Assembly (NCBI RefSeq): GCF_014805625.2
Contig: NW_023998415.1
Span: 33,659,138 to 33,723,137, forward strand
DNA from: Glossina fuscipes
Taxonomy: Eukaryota > Arthropoda > Insecta > Diptera > Glossinidae
DNA length: 64,000 bases
Direction of reading: 5' to 3'
Made by a program: the position numbers and the translations under genes. Of this stretch, positions 1-14,841 are shown one piece after another (the stretch's first letter is position 1; every line of letters starts with the position of its first letter). The notes beneath the pieces are model-generated. The model did not search any database. It was not told the DNA's origin and worked only from the letters and a program-made list of their open reading frames with translations.

Positions 1-1866
1 TCTTTTCTTCTTCTTCTTCTTCTTTTTTTTTTTTTTTTTAATAAAAAATGTGTAACTTCTTGAAACTAAATGTAGGGGAAATTTTGCATATTTTCAGCTT
101 TAATTTATTTTTGTTTTTGTTTTTTTCGTTATCGCCTTTAATATAAGAAATGCAGCGAAAAATCTCCCTCTTTCGCTACAACTTTTTCCCCATCCGCTTT
201 TCTTCTGTCCCCGCCATCCCACCACCAATCCCCCACCGCACCAACTCTCTCTCTCTCTCTCTCTCTTTATTTATCTATCTATCTATCTCTTTTCCCCTCC
301 TAGTGTATATGCACGTATTGGCATACAAATACACATACAAACACGTACATGTATTTACATGCATCACACTATCTCGAAATCAATTATAATTTTCTATATT
401 TTATAACCACTAGATATACTGATGTAATGTAATTGTTTGATTATGTTAACAAAATTTTCTAATGGCTTTAATGGCACCAAATAATGATAAGAAACGATTA
501 AGGAAACTGTAATGTTCAACTGAATGCGTCTATTAAGTACCGTCCGTCTATAGGTGATGCGATCTAAAGAACATTGGATCCAATAATGATCACAACCGTT
601 GATACCACTTGAGTATCAAGTCAACAAATAAAATGATTGCAAGGATTTTCATTAAACGATTCTCGAAACGCACTTTAATCTTGAACTTTATCTACGTCGT
701 GGCCTATTCGACTATTTTTTTTGATAAATATTTGGATCATACATGTAATCAACTGATCCGTAGATTTTTTTGAAAAGTCTTTTCTCAACTGTAATTTTGA
801 TTTAAGAAACCAAATCCTAACCTAGAAAGACGACGAAGAAGCGGTATGTTATTCGAGTCATCGTTAACACTACCACCATAGATGGTCGCAATGTAACCCT
901 TGTCGAAATATTTAGCTAGTAGTTCGATTGTCTTGCTTGCAATGACTCACACGGTCCGTACCTTTGCCCTTCTATGCTTTGCCTTTCTGAGTCTTAAACT
1001 GACATCTCTGACATTTCTACATCTGGCTTTTCTGCACTTTGCATTTCTCTGTGTCACCTATGGACTGTTATACCAGTTGAAATTTGTACATGATAGCTTA
1101 TTTGCCGGTAGTGAACATTAAATTACTGAGATTGAAAGTGAATTCTGAACCAAAAAAACAAAAAAAAAACAAAAAAAACCAATGTTCGTTCGTCTTCTAT
1201 GATTTGATGCATTGAAATGTGAAATGAAGTCAAACAAAATCTCACGATCTAGAGCTACTAGAAATTAACCAATTGTGATCGTTTCTTCTTCGAGGAATAT
1301 TTTACGGGTGCCTAAATTCTTAGCGTAAATTTGTAAAGCAAGATATCTGTCTCTTAATCATCGTTTCGCCAAGAATATGACGAAGCATACGATGATGGCT
1401 AAATAATTCAGGCTTTCGATCTGGACAAATATTTAATAATGAGTAAATAGTAAATCAGACCGAAGAGGATCTTCACAACATATAATCGATTATAGACATC
1501 ACTATGTACAGCAGGCGAAGCGTAGCCTTTTATTTCTTGACATTGAGATGAATATTTTAAATGGGATAAGAGAATTAATGGAAGTTTTATCTGTGAGTAG
1601 GGGGTATAAGAAAATGTAAAATATTATGCTAGAAGACCAAATTGTGCGCAACTAATCATATTAAAGAAAAAAAAAAAAAAGTGGAGAGCTTCTCAAATTT
1701 CAATGACGCCAATAAAAATGTTACATGTTCGGAAGAACTCAATGCAAACTTGACTTACTTACCAAACCACTATTCGCGGCAGCGACACAAAAAAACGCGA
1801 AAGGAGTCTTGCATTGTGTTTAACGTTCAACGGAAAATGAAAGATTAGTTTAAAGCAACAACAAGA

Positions 1867-1897
<31 letters not shown>

Positions 1898-2869
1898 ATA
1901 ATAATAATAATAATAAGCATTAAAACAGTTATTTAATACAGGCACTATTCTAAGATAAAGCGATCTTTTAAGGCATTAACTAGTTTGCGAATAAAAAAAG
2001 AAATAATGAGTTTCTCACAAAAAAAAAAAAACAACAACAACAACAACAACAAAAAAGAACAAGCAAAGAGTCATTAAATAGAATGTACAATGAATTAATG
2101 GTTAAATGATTAAATAGTAAACGCAATGCAACGCGTCTTGCACGTTCAACTTGGTCGCGAAATTTTCTCGTCTATACGAGGATACTTATGCTTACAATTG
2201 TTGTTTGTTGTATTTTTTTTTTTTTTTTTAGTTATTTAAGTTAATTTCGAGCATCGTTTGCCCGGTAACTTTCTAACTTTTGTAAATTTTAAACGATTTC
2301 AATGCCGTTTAGTTGAAAGATTATTCAAATTGTTATGACCTATGGTGTAGACAAGCATACGCCTACTCTTTACATGAAATTTGTTAAGTTCACTTAAAAC
2401 ATATGCATAAAGCGTAATTATGAAGAAATTTCATTGAGGTTAACGGTCGCGTAAATGTTTCTACTCACAAAGTAGATCGAAAGACTAACAGCGACAATGA
2501 CAAAGGATGACTTCCACTATGCCATTTTTCTTCCTGAAATTCCGATTTTCTAATTCTTCAACTTTTTAAATGATTTTTTAAATCATCATTTGTCTAGAAA
2601 GTAAACAAAAAATTTCATTGAATTTTCATAATTAATACATAAAACGCGTAGCAAGAAGATAGAAACGCGACGTAAAAATAAACTCTCGCCCGAACTGTTT
2701 TCATTAACGTGAGTAGAAATATGTATTAAAAGTATGGCCAAAGTTCATTAGTTATTCACTTAATCCTGTAGATGGGACAAAGAATTCGTTCATATTCTAC
2801 GCCACTTGTATTACAGGGTATATTAAATATTATGCGATTGTATGTAACACGCACAAAGGCTTAGCATTG
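1..2869. other. AT-rich stretch without a recognisable gene
   Basis: No open frame here has coding character or usable splice sites. The stretch holds homopolymer and pyrimidine tracts at the very start, a CT run followed by a TATC run near 246-290, and purine-rich A tracts. It may be the 3' untranslated or intergenic flank of a gene outside the window. A 73-codon leucine- and phenylalanine-rich frame near 900-1121 is low complexity and unsupported. Confidence 0.5.
1856..1916. repeat. CAA/CAG/AAT trinucleotide tract
   Basis: An imperfect run of CAA and CAG units passes into a pure AAT-type run. A separate short CAA run lies near 2023-2050. Such tracts are common in fly untranslated and intergenic DNA. 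The surrounding frames are closed, so I do not read it as a polyglutamine coding segment. Confidence 0.8.
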
Positions 2870-4245
2870 ACCCGCCTAGAATCATTTTCTGCATCTATCT
2901 AAACCAGTCTATCCGTCCAACTGTCTGCCTGTCTGCCCATCTATCCGATGTCTGTCCATGTATTTTTGTGTCCAAACTGCGATTCGCAATTTTTGAGATA
3001 TATTGATGACATTTCGTACACCGACGTACTTTGGCCGAAGGACGAACGCTATTGCAAAATGGCCCAACTGGTCCACTGTTTCACCCACTCCTCATTATAT
3101 GGAAAAAAATTGCAATTTTCAAAGTTTCTCAGCAAAAGTGACTAAGTCGTAGTATTTCGGCATTCCAAATTGATGTGAAAACTTTGGGCAAGCTGAGCCA
3201 ATTCTTTAATTTTGTTGTGGACCATCACACGTTCTATACGTAAGTGCATTACAATTTTTCGATAAAGAAAATTAAAGGCGGCGAACTAAAATTTGCTAAA
3301 CGAATGAAAATTTCAGAACGCTTTTATTGTCGATGTGTTCGACGCTCATGATCAAATTCTTGATCGCTTTCTTACTTTAATACTGTAAGTGAGTAAGGAC
3401 GACCTTCAAATACCCTTAGCCACTTCGTCAAATACACTTCTTCATTTTCTTTTTTGTGGTAAAATATCAAAATTTACATGATTTTCATGGAAGCTCTTGT
3501 ATGGTATCGGGCTATGAAAATAGACCTACATGGTCCAAGTTTGCTACAGTTAATTTCCTTATCAGATTACTATTATGGATCGATTCTTATCATAAATTAT
3601 TAAAAATCAAACCTTTTTGCCGTATAGAAGTTTAGTTTTCATGAAAACTCCTATATCTTGTGGAATACACAAAATCGATCTACATGGTCCAAATTTGGTA
3701 CAACTGATCTCTATGTCAAATTACTACTGTATATAGACCAAGTTTCACGATGAACTAATGAAGATTACATCGTTTTGACGTAGAGAGGTCAACTTTTCGT
3801 AGGATGGGAAGGGCTTTTAAAAATTGTTCCATCCGATGCAAATCGGTTTAAAATGGTGAAGTACTATTAGTAAGCAATTATTGTTGAGAAATTTTGAATA
3901 TTGTAATTTTTACTGATAAAACGATGTCTTCAAAATAAGTCATTGTATGAGGAGGAGCGCTAGCAAAAATTGTCTGGTCCAATTCATTTTCAATAGGATT
4001 AATCTTGAGGCCAGAAAACGCTATTGTACCAAATTTTGTCAAAATATCTCAAAAACTACGCCTTCAAGTTGAACACAAAATAGGGCATGAGCAGGCATCG
4101 GACGGACAGATAAAATTAATTCGGTTTATAAAACGATTCTCTATCTTCAGTCCTGCTAGGTGTTGCACACATTCGATTAAACTTAACATATTTCATATCA
4201 TAACTGGGGTATATGTCGATTTGAATTTTTTTATTTTTTTTTTTT
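2870..4245. repeat. Foldback-like dispersed repeat (family B), probably near full length
   Basis: The left arm (about 2870-3060) and the right arm (about 3990-4245) carry the same block in opposite orientation. The block contains a segment reading like 'caaaatttcatcaaaatatctcaaa', a phrase resembling 'ttgaacacaaa', a GGACGGACAGA-type run, and an end resembling 'gtgttacatacattcgcacaaacttaatata'. Related arms occur at 6700-6990, 7266-7490, 10090-10385 and 51030-51655. This structure suggests a non-autonomous foldback or MITE-type element with no coding capacity. The exact ends are uncertain. Confidence 0.55.
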
Positions 4246-4848
4246 TTCCCTAAAATATCATTCGGAAGCAGGCTATAGAATCGAGAATTTTGATACTCAT
4301 AAGCAAGAGGATCTCATTTCAAAATTTGAAGACAATCGAATGAAAGTTCAAGAAGAGAGGCAATGGTCTCAAGAGGAATTACAATTTGGAAGAAATTTCT
4401 GCCTGGACCAAGCAATGCCAAATTATTATGGACGTGTCATTGCGTTTGAAACATTGTCTTCACAATCAGTTTTGCTTTTTACTTTTGCCCCAATTATTGA
4501 CTTTTCGGCCTATACAGCAAAAATTCGTTTTTATCGCCCATCCCAGTTCCTATCTCTTCCCCGGACTAATCATCTTTGAATATTGAAGGAATTTTTAGCT
4601 ACATATATCCTCTCAAGCATCCGAATTTATAGAAAATCGAATCTTTATATATTTTATCCGCAATTGGGAGCCAAATAGGGGAATGGTAATGACCTAAGGT
4701 CGCCTAGTATGCGTGATTTATTAAAAAGTATAGCTTTAAAAGTTCGCTTATCAGCGATATTTTCTAACTTTGCCCAATTTCTTAAGTATTCTTTTTCCCT
4801 TTTTCTGCATATCTTTCACATACATTTAGCATCAAAACTTTCTAAAAC

Positions 4849-5633
4849 ATGTCTGCATCGTGGCTATGCTTAGAAACAACCTCAAAATTAGCTTTATATC
4901 TGATCGTTTTCGCACTGCTTGCCACACAGTGCGTATGCTTAACAAATGCGGCAGCTTCATACCCGGCTATACCCGAGTCGAGGGCACACATCAATAGCTT
5001 AACAGATGAAATTCAGCATAAAGAGTTCGATAATTCAAATTCACAGCAGCCGCATTCACGAAGAAAACGTTTAATATGGATAACGGACGATGGTCGTTTG
5101 GCACTACCGCCAGGCACATCCTTAACATTTACGCCAACCATTGCTTTGCCGCTAGTTCGACATCCACCCGAGGGCTTCTTTTCCAATTTAACCATCAGTT
5201 TTCCCGTAACAAGTATGTACCGTTAGACGCCAACAAAAGCTAAGGCTAAACGAATTCTTATAAAAAAAATAATTCATTTTATTTTTATTGATATTATTTT
5301 TCAGTTGATTTTGATAAATTAGGTCTGACGGACAATCAAAATCCTTTGGGTGATTTGCCGCCAATATTTGCCCGTTCGTTTGGTCATACGGCTGGTCTCA
5401 TGTTAAGCGATTATATGACTAAATATTTGCATTTTAAACGGAAACGCGACTTAAGTGAACAAAATTCTATTGAAAATTCAAAAAGAAAATATTTCAATAA
5501 TAACGAGCAAGTGGGGGATAAGTCGGAAGAGGGTATCAAATTTCCACAACTACCGGAACGTTTCAAGCATGTTTTCCACGGTGGCGAAAGGTTAATAGGA
5601 TTTCTTTGCAAAATTTTTTAAATTATTAAAAAT

Positions 5634-5675
<42 letters not shown>

Positions 5676-7975
5676 GCTCCCTCTCTTTCGCTTTTTCGTT
5701 ACGCATACAAAATTTCAGAATAATATTATACGGCGTAGTTGAGAATTTTCTATCGACATTTGGATTGAACGGCAAGGCTTGTTTATTGCGCACTATATGT
5801 GAGATCCATTCACGTCCGTTGGATCATTTTGGTGTCTTCGGAGAAATGATTAAACTGTTTCTCACGTAAGTCGGCTAAAAACGAGAAAACATGTAATTAA
5901 CCTAACTGAATATAAATTATAGGGTAACGAAGTCACCATTTTCCGATTTAATACCGGAATATGTTAAAGCTCAGGAAATTGGTGAGGGTCTAATACCGCC
6001 AGCTGAATGTTTTCCCTATTACAAAGACTGCCCAAAGAGTATATTTAAGGCCATTCAAAATCATAAATATAGGTAACGTATATATTCTACATATAATAAA
6101 CGGCATTAAAAATTTCTAGCTTAAAAAGAGACAAAAAAAAAAATTAATTTTTTCAACTTTATTGCTTATATTTAGTTTTTCAGAGTATTTGTCATTTAAT
6201 TGAAAACATTTTTTCACGAATTGAAAACACATTCTTAAAATCATTTTTTTTTTTTTTTTTTTTTTTTCAAATTCAAAAAATGAATTGTGGCGAATAGATG
6301 TCTTGCAACAAATTCATCGTTTTTGGATGATTCTTGTGTGTGTGTGTGTGTGTGTTTTTTTTTTGTAGCCATCCTAGAGGACAGGATAAGATTTAGATTC
6401 CATTTAAGTTTAGATATTCAAGATCAGCGAATAAGCATAAAAGAAGTAAGAATCAATTTATGATGAATTTTGCTTTCATCATTCTCTTCAAATTAAATGT
6501 TAGGGAATGAATTCATTCATAATTACCAAAGGCCTAGTAATTTGAGAGATTCTTGTATAGTTTTTGTGAAAGTTTTTACCGAATTTCAATAGGACTCGCA
6601 TTGCACATACATTAAAATAAAAAAAAAGAGTAAAAACATTAGTGAATAGTTTACCACACCACACTATAGTTATTCATATGACGGCTTTTCGAAATGAGGC
6701 TTTATAGGCGGTCCACTAACTTTCGTCGTTGATCCAGTGTCCAGAAATGCCAGTTTGTAAAAATTTTCACCAAATTCAATCCTATACGTTGAACATAAGA
6801 ATAGAAGAAGAACCGACGGACCGACAAGTTTGCATCGATTCAGAAATTGATCGCGATTATATAATTATTATATCACAAAAGGTGGGCTCATCCTCCAATT
6901 CCTTCCTAGGTGTGGCATACATTCACAAAAACTTACACTATACTATTGCGTCACATGAAATATCATCAAGCTATAACAAGCCCTAATAATATTTCGACAA
7001 TAATTTCGAAAATCTATTAATTCGTTATTTTGTACAATTGCTTGCAAGCCACTGTCAAATTGTATAAAAAATTTTACATCAAATATACATGTAATGAGAT
7101 GAATATATCGAGTGCCTTAAACTTTGTCTCCTCTTGTAGTCGAACTGAGCCAGCAGTGGGCAAAAAATTTGAAAATTAATTACCTTTCCTTGTTTTGGAC
7201 AAACATTTGTTGTCACTCGATCACAAATAAACTTAGGAGCTGTCAAGAAGTTAACAATGATTTTTTCGTACCCGACACCACTTGGGATATAAGGGTATAT
7301 TCAATTAATGCGGATATATGCATCCACATATATATGACAATCAGTTTCTTAATCGATCTAACCGTGTCTGTCCGTCAGTTAGTTTTGTTTTGTTTTTTTT
7401 TTTCCCCCTGTTTTATTTACGCTACAAGTTTCAGTTTTCAAGATATTTTGATGAAATTTAATGCACCGACATTTTTTACACTAACAATGAACGCCAGTGA
7501 AAACGGGTTCGGGTCGGCTCGAGCCGAGTGTTTTTCAAACACTTACCATATAAAAACTTATCTTGAAAAGAACTGCGTTACGCTAAGTGTAAATGTAAGG
7601 GTATTTAATAATGGACTATGTCGAACTTTTGTGTGGGTTTACCTGTTCTTTAGATAATTCTTTTTGTAAAGTGATAAAAAAAAAGAAAAGAAAAACCAAT
7701 ATTTGATTGAGAAAATATCAAAATTAATTTCGTAATAATCTGTCGAAATGGCTAGAAATGGCTAGAAAGTTTAATGCGGCTAAAGTTTTGAAAATGATTT
7801 CGATAATTATTTGTATTCTTGTGATTGCAGTAATATCCTAAAGACAGAAGATGATGAGCACGAGACAGCATCGCAATACACGATCAATACCCAATTACCA
7901 AATTCAGAAAATGCTATAAATAATGAAATGGAAAATGATTTTTTGAAAGGGAAAAATCATATATACTCCATGTAA
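4849..7975 (+). CDS. Secreted or membrane DM4/12-domain protein, five exons
   Basis: Coding exons read as 4849-5212, 5305-5590, 5719-5865, 5923-6072 and 7831-7975. All junctions are GT/AG and in phase, giving 363 residues ending at TAA 7973-7975. Residues 1-34 form a hydrophobic signal peptide. A dibasic RRKR site at residues 71-74, followed by a proline/glycine-rich stretch, is typical of furin-type processing in this insect family. The DM4/12 domain lies in exons 2-4 and includes a 'GKACLLRTICE' core, a following 'FGEMIKLFL' helix and conserved cysteines in 'ECFPYYKDCP'. The domain has no established biochemical function that I know of. The start is the first ATG before the signal peptide. 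Intron 4 is 1758 nt and carries repeat arms, while introns 1-3 are 57-128 nt. Family assignment is confident; orthologue identity is not. Confidence 0.85.
6700..6990 (+). repeat. Family B repeat, right arm, in DM4/12 gene intron 4
   Basis: The segment reads through the family landmarks: 'caccaaattcaatc', 'gttgaacataag', an ACGGACCGAC run, then a 'cttcctaggtgtggcatacattcac' type end. It matches the right arm at 3990-4245. The 85-codon frame across it is incidental. Confidence 0.55.
7266..7490 (-). repeat. Family B repeat, left (inverted) arm, in DM4/12 gene intron 4
   Basis: It begins with the terminal motif 'tacccgacaccacttg', whose complement resembles the end 'caagtggtgtagggta' seen at 51.6 kb. 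It then runs through 'gtgtctgtccgtc' and 'caagatattttgatgaaattt'. The order is the reverse of the right arm at 6700-6990. The 177-codon open frame over this intron is not a gene. Confidence 0.5.
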
Positions 7976-10900
7976 AAGGACAACTATCGCATGTACAGAT
8001 GTGATCGGATAAAGAGTCCAACAGAAGGATATATGTAAAACGTATACAGTAGTGAGAAAATAGTTTGACGCAATTAACTTATAGCTAATATTTGTTAGTT
8101 AGTTAATTGTTTACTCAATTTCATTACGTTTAGAGTTTAGTTATGCGTTTTAGATTTAATTGAAAACCGTTCGCCTAAAATTAATTGATTTGCATAAACA
8201 ATGTACGCTAATGGTGCCTGCTTTTCATCTTTCAAGTCTTAAGTGTGTAAAATTCTCTTTAATAGAATAATTTTCTGCTTCTTCTTTCTTTTCCCATTTT
8301 TATTATGATATTTGAAATTTCGATGCACCAGAGTATAGAGATATGCTAGCGTAAATTCTATGCGTTCGGTACATTGGTTTGGAAAATTATAAAATCTCTA
8401 AACCCGTTTACGAGTATGTCTCAAGGACAACTATGAACTCACTGTAGTAATAAGCAAGAGTACGACTATGCGGTGCATACGAATGAGCTACTTAAGCATC
8501 TTTTATTAGTATTTACTATATATTTTATTTATTTCGATACTTATAAACGCCAGAAACGCAATATTAAATTAAAATTGTAAAATCTATGAAATGAGGAACG
8601 GAATCAGACATATGCTTATGATAAAACCGGAATCAGCATTAGCTATGACTGTCTTTCTGTCTGCTGTCTTAAAGTTCTTTCATCAAAATTATCTCTTAAT
8701 AATTCGAGGCGCAATGTACAAATGTGAGCCCTACTTCATTCATCATCAAATTGGGTACGATATCACAAATAATATTACATATATTATTCATATATATGAA
8801 AGATAAAAAAAAAAAATATTTCCAATGAAACCTGGAAACCTGATTCGGATTCATTGGAAGTGAATTTTGCTACTTATGAGCTTCTAATTAGCGCACTTGT
8901 CTCTACTATAAACATCATAACATAACAGTTACATATATTAATCGACTCTTATATGGCACATGAAAAGTTTTATAAAAAAAATAAATATATATTCCGTTAA
9001 TCATAAGCTTAAGATGCCATACGATAGGCGTCTCTCGTCATTAATATGTTAATAAACAAACTTGCATAGAATAAGAAATAAAAGCAAAAAAAAAACAACA
9101 AAAAAACAAAAAAAAGAAATACGAAATAAATAAATAAAATGCTGTGAATACTGGGCACTTAAACGGGCCTCGTTAATAGGGGAAATGTTATGAACATAAT
9201 TATTCAATATATATAATTAGTCAATAAAATAACAGCTGTTTAATAATTTCTAAGCATTTCAGGGATAAAAGTAGTAAAGCAATTGTGCCAACATGTTTTC
9301 CCACTACTGTATATATATGTATCCTGATTTATCCCAGATTATATGTATATGCAAGGAGCTTGTACGGCCGTAAATGTTGTTAAAAATCAGGATTATATCA
9401 CGTTATTTAATTGATAAAATTTCGTAATATAATAGAAAAAAAAAAAGAAATTATAAAAAATAACTCATTATTATTTATTTTAATATTAAATATTGTTAAC
9501 GAGTGCTTTTATTATAGTTATATATATTCTCTTTTTATAATGTACCCACGCTAAAAAATATAGAAAGAAAAACGTATAAACGACTGCCTGTCGATCAAAA
9601 TTTGAAATCGCTTTGAACAAATGAAGGAAAAAAGTTTTCTTCAAAAAAAAGTAAAATTAATTTTCATGAGTTGGGTATTAAAAATTTCTTCGCAAGGCGA
9701 ATGTAACGATTTTTTTTTTGTTTTTTTTGTTTTTTTGTTTTTTTTTTTTTTAATATATAATTTTTATAATATATAATTATTTATTCTGTTTTTATTAATA
9801 AATAAATAATATATGTAATAAAATCATGTACATACTAGAAAAATATAAATGTGCCTAAAGGAAAATTGTATTTATAAAATCAATAAATTGATGTTATTAC
9901 GAAATCCATTTGTTTCTAATTTCATTTGTTTGTTTCTTTCGACAATCGTGGTGGAATGGCTTTTTCATTTGAAATAAAGAATATTTTTAATTTTTTTTTT
10001 TTAAGATTTAATTGTGGGTTTCAAAATATTTTATTATCCGTTGAAAACTAAATATTCCAATTTTGTGTAATATATTATCTGAAGATGACGCTCGCGATGT
10101 ATTAATATTTAAAAATAGGGCGTTATATAGGGCGAGTGGTTGTAAAACTAGAGAGATCCGAACCATTTTCAAAACTGTACCACATTTCATCAAAATATCT
10201 CAAACATTACGACCTGTAGCTTGAACACGAATTTACATGGACAGACATCAAACCGGCAGAGGGACTGATAGACTTAAATCTCAACTTAGATTATAATTCT
10301 GAATCGATCGGTATAATAAAATGTGTCCCGCACTAACTTAATATACCTTGTACTATAAGTGGTGTGGGCCATAAACAAACCGGATAAAAGTTATATTCCG
10401 CTGATGTACCATGTTACAATGCAAGATAAGGCGATCGACTTTTCAATCAAGACATCGTAACACATAACATACGCCATATCATAGATTTCATATCTTCTTC
10501 CCTCTTTATGAATTTGATAGCGCAAAAAATATTTTCAAATACTTGATGTGACGTTGAATGTCTTCAAGGCAATCGATCTTAGCAAATTACTAAAACGATA
10601 AGATTTCGATTTTTTTTTCCTCTTCATTATTTCAACTATCTATTGCCCAGTAAAAGTTTTTCAAGTTCTCAAGTTTTAGTTCCGTGCTTCTATGCAAAGA
10701 AAAAAAAATTTTTTTAATCTTAAGATCACTTGCATTGCTGGCAAATCTTTATATACATAACATGAGTTAGGCTTATTCATATTATGCCTTCATGTTTATC
10801 TCTGCGCTATAATTTTTGCATATATCAAATATCTTATAAAAGAATATGAGATGTACGATCATTTGTGGAATAATTTACAGTCTCGTTTTCAGACGAGACA

Positions 10901-12528
10901 ACAAATTGAATCCATAAGTGCTCGTAGCTTTCTAAATTATATTTCGCGAGACTGGGATGTATAATTAACTAATATGCAGGGTGTCGCATAGTTTACTCAA
11001 GACTTGAATTAAAAAGAGCAGAGAATAATTTTTTTCATTGAATCATAATGTACATAGGATAGGAGGACAAAGTTATGTACGGAATAGCACATCAAGCAAA
11101 TTTATTAGCTTACTGGCTTAGTTATCTAATACACAAACATTATCGCTATCACTTTTTCTTCTCGCAAGAGCGAGCAAAGATGGTTATTTTTATAAAATTA
11201 GTTTTCATAGAGTAAATTCTTGCGAGTTTGTGCAATTTTATAAAGACTTCATATTAGCAACAAAAGGAAGCACAAAAATGTCATCTTCTTCTACTTAGCA
11301 TTTCCATAAGCAAAAATTTCGCTGTGATTTATGAAAAATCCCATTGTGCACACAAAATTTTTTGTTTGAGCTTTAAAAAAGTTAGGGTTAGTTTTGGTAT
11401 ACCATAATTATTATTATTTATTTATTTTACTATTTCTTTTTTTATTTATTTATTTGATATATTATTTACATCAACTCTCCTTACAATGTTACCAAATTTA
11501 ATTTTAAAATTTTAAATACTTCATTGCACTTAAATGGTTTGTGTCTAAATGTTTGGTTTGTGTCAGAAATTCCCCTCGATTGGGCGGCGAAATCCCCTAA
11601 ATGTATTTATTTATGAGATCTATATAAACATTTTAATAAAATATATAATCCGAATGTTTCTTCTAGCCAATTCTGATATTTTCGAGATACTTCCCAGATT
11701 TCCGCAATAATGTTCCTTATTATATAAGTATCTATATAATAATGCTATTATTTTAATATTATTATATTATACAAATATATTGTTCTTTGCAACAATAAAA
11801 TGCATATGATTCTACTTTTGAAATGTAAACAAGAACATATGTAATATTAGTGCATATTTCATTTTATTAATATTAATAAAAATGTTATTAATTTAGTTAA
11901 TTTATTTTCTTTTAACTTTGTTGAAAGATCTTCGATCTTTCTTAATTGATTTTCTAATTTCATTTTTCGTAGATGCTATTTTTCAGAATATCTCATATTA
12001 AAAATCAGTCGATAAACTGGTGTTAATTAAAAAAATTGTATTTTTAATCCTTGAAAGTATACATGAGAAATATATATGATAGATTAATTGCATCCAATCA
12101 AGCGAAATTATTTCAATATTTTCGATGGATGATTTTCTGAACAGAAGAAGCGGAAGGACAAGATTTTTCCAATAAAATTATATATTTAGGGAATAAGGAA
12201 AACTAACATAGACTGAAAGGCGAATTGACTACCGCCCAATACATTATAGCTAACGTATTTAGAATTGATCTCTAACTTGCGTTCAATTATCGAGATTTGT
12301 TCTTGCTATTTATGCTAAAACGACCCGTTACTTATGTTTTGGTAATCATATCCCCAAAAACACAATAAACTTATTCACATGGTATCACTACAGCCGACAA
12401 TTTTTTTGCTATTTTAATAAAATAAAATTAAAAAAAAAAAAAAAAAGTATCTAAGAAATCTTAGGAAAATATTTAAAAAACAAAAGTGCATTTAGTTCAG
12501 AGACTTGTTAACAGCAACAATACAAAAT
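7976..12528. other. Intergenic DNA between the DM4/12 gene and Arl1
   Basis: The first part is presumably the 3' untranslated region of the DM4/12 gene, with several AATAAA hexamers from about 9050 onward. The rest is AT-rich with poly-T and poly-A tracts and one family B repeat arm (10090-10385). I see no exon-like frame or RNA gene. Confidence 0.5.
10090..10385 (+). repeat. Family B repeat, right arm
   Basis: It contains 'agggcgttatatagggc', then 'accacatttcatcaaaatatctcaaa' in two overlapping pieces, 'cttgaacacgaa', 'acatggacagac', and the terminal 'ccttgtactataagtggtgtggg'. The same order appears at 51400-51655. The left arm is missing or unrecognisable here. Confidence 0.55.
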
Positions 12529-13365
<837 letters not shown>

Positions 13366-13718
13366 TCTTATTTACTCTCTTCTCTGTATATTATTAATTG
13401 AAGAACATATTGGAGACAATTTTTCTCCCTTTCCAACGATGCAAGAAAACTCCTTTATTTTCCTTGGTATACTACTTGTAATTTTAAGTAATCGCATATG
13501 CAGTTAGTTTTCTAGGAGCTATTTCTCTTGTTAAAGAAATTTACAAAAAAAAAAAAAAAAAAAAATATTTAGATATCCTCCCTCCTCTTCCTCTTACACC
13601 CCAAAAAGCATTCTGTATTAATAGCTCCTTTTAAAAAGCAAAGTACATGGGAATAATACTTATACAAAAAATGAAAATTATATATACTTTGTAATATCGT
13701 ATTCAAAGTCGAAGAAAC

Positions 13719-13724
13719 AATAAA
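13719..13724 (+). terminator. Candidate Arl1 polyadenylation signal AATAAA
   Basis: This canonical hexamer lies about 355 nt after the Arl1 stop, in the transcript direction. Other AATAAA copies follow further downstream, so the site actually used is unknown. Confidence 0.45.
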
Positions 13725-14823
13725 TATCTAGAAAAAGAAGTGAGAAGTAATTTATTCATTTACAAAAGCAAAAAAAAAAAAAAAAAAGAAAAACAAATAA
13801 ATAAATAATTAGCGAAAAAAATGAAAACAATATGTTATTAATAATGTTTTTATTTATTAAAAGGTGTTCAAGATGTATTCAAGATTCATTCAAAAAATAT
13901 TTCTTTGTTTTTCATCAATAAAATGTCTGACTTTTTATTGCTATTATTTTCATTATTTTGCTTTTTCATTCAAATAATAATTTTATTTTTAATTTCTGTT
14001 ATTAGTTTTACTTAAAATTTATTTTAGAAGAAATAAATAAACTTGTGATTGAGATTTAAAAAAATAAATAAATAAATCTCGTCGACACAAAAAAGAAAAC
14101 GGCTTTATAAATTTTCTTTTGCCTATATAACATAATTAAAAAATTCGTTTTTTATTTAAAAAAAAAAAATGAAATAAACTTTAAATACAAGAGATTTCTT
14201 AGTTCATAAATTATTTCGAACTCAAACAATTTGACTCCAAATACCTTTAGCAAGATGAAATTGTGCATATATATATACACGTAGTTGGTGTCCAAAAGTT
14301 GAAAAAACAAACATGAATCTAATAAGCACAGTTAAAACACCGATGCAGAAATGATGGTTCATATTAAAGTGGGTTACCATCCTCAACCCCGGTCAATAAT
14401 GAAAAAAAAAAAACTCCAGATATTATATAAGTTAGTTATTTTTTTTTTTGCTTTTCCAATCAAATAGGAATGTAATATTTATATTAAAAATCAGCTTCGA
14501 AATTATTTAATTCTGGTTTTTGGGGTTGACATCATTAATTACGATCATAGAAAAGCAAAATACGTCTACAGAACACTTTTTAAAACATAAGACGAATGAA
14601 ATTGTCATTTTAAGTTGTTTTTTTTAAAAATTAGGCACTCATTTCAAGGAGGCGAGTATTAAAAAAAAAAAAAAATTTTAAACAACTTAAAAAATAAAAT
14701 GAATATTTTTATATAAAACGTTTATGATTTATCGAAAGTTCAATACCTTCGCAGAAAGTCCCTGATTTTTTCTAGCTACAATAAGCACAATACATCCAAG
14801 TGTAAATAGTTTAATCCAACGGA

Positions 14824-14829
14824 TTTATT
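14824..14829 (-). terminator. Candidate PolD1 polyadenylation signal AATAAA
   Basis: Read on the minus strand, AATAAA begins about 12 nt after the TAG stop. That would give an extremely short 3' untranslated region. Further A-rich hexamers lie lower down, so use of this site is uncertain. Confidence 0.3.
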
Positions 14830-14841
14830 ACCAATTCTTAG

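Larger units (their letters stand above)
13366..14841. other. Convergent 3' intergenic region between Arl1 and PolD1
   Basis: Both flanking genes end here, so the 1.48 kb should contain both 3' untranslated regions and their cleavage sites. It is very AT-rich, with A tracts at 13543-13565 and 13770-13787. No other gene is visible. Confidence 0.6.

Noticed and set aside
900..1121. 73-codon hydrophobic frame resembling a membrane protein
   Set aside because: The translation is a repetitive Leu/Phe/Ala string from T/C-rich DNA with no splice signals, promoter or recognisable domain.
7124..7657. 177-codon open frame
   Set aside because: It lies inside intron 4 of the DM4/12 gene, over a family B repeat arm, and its translation is low complexity without any family match.
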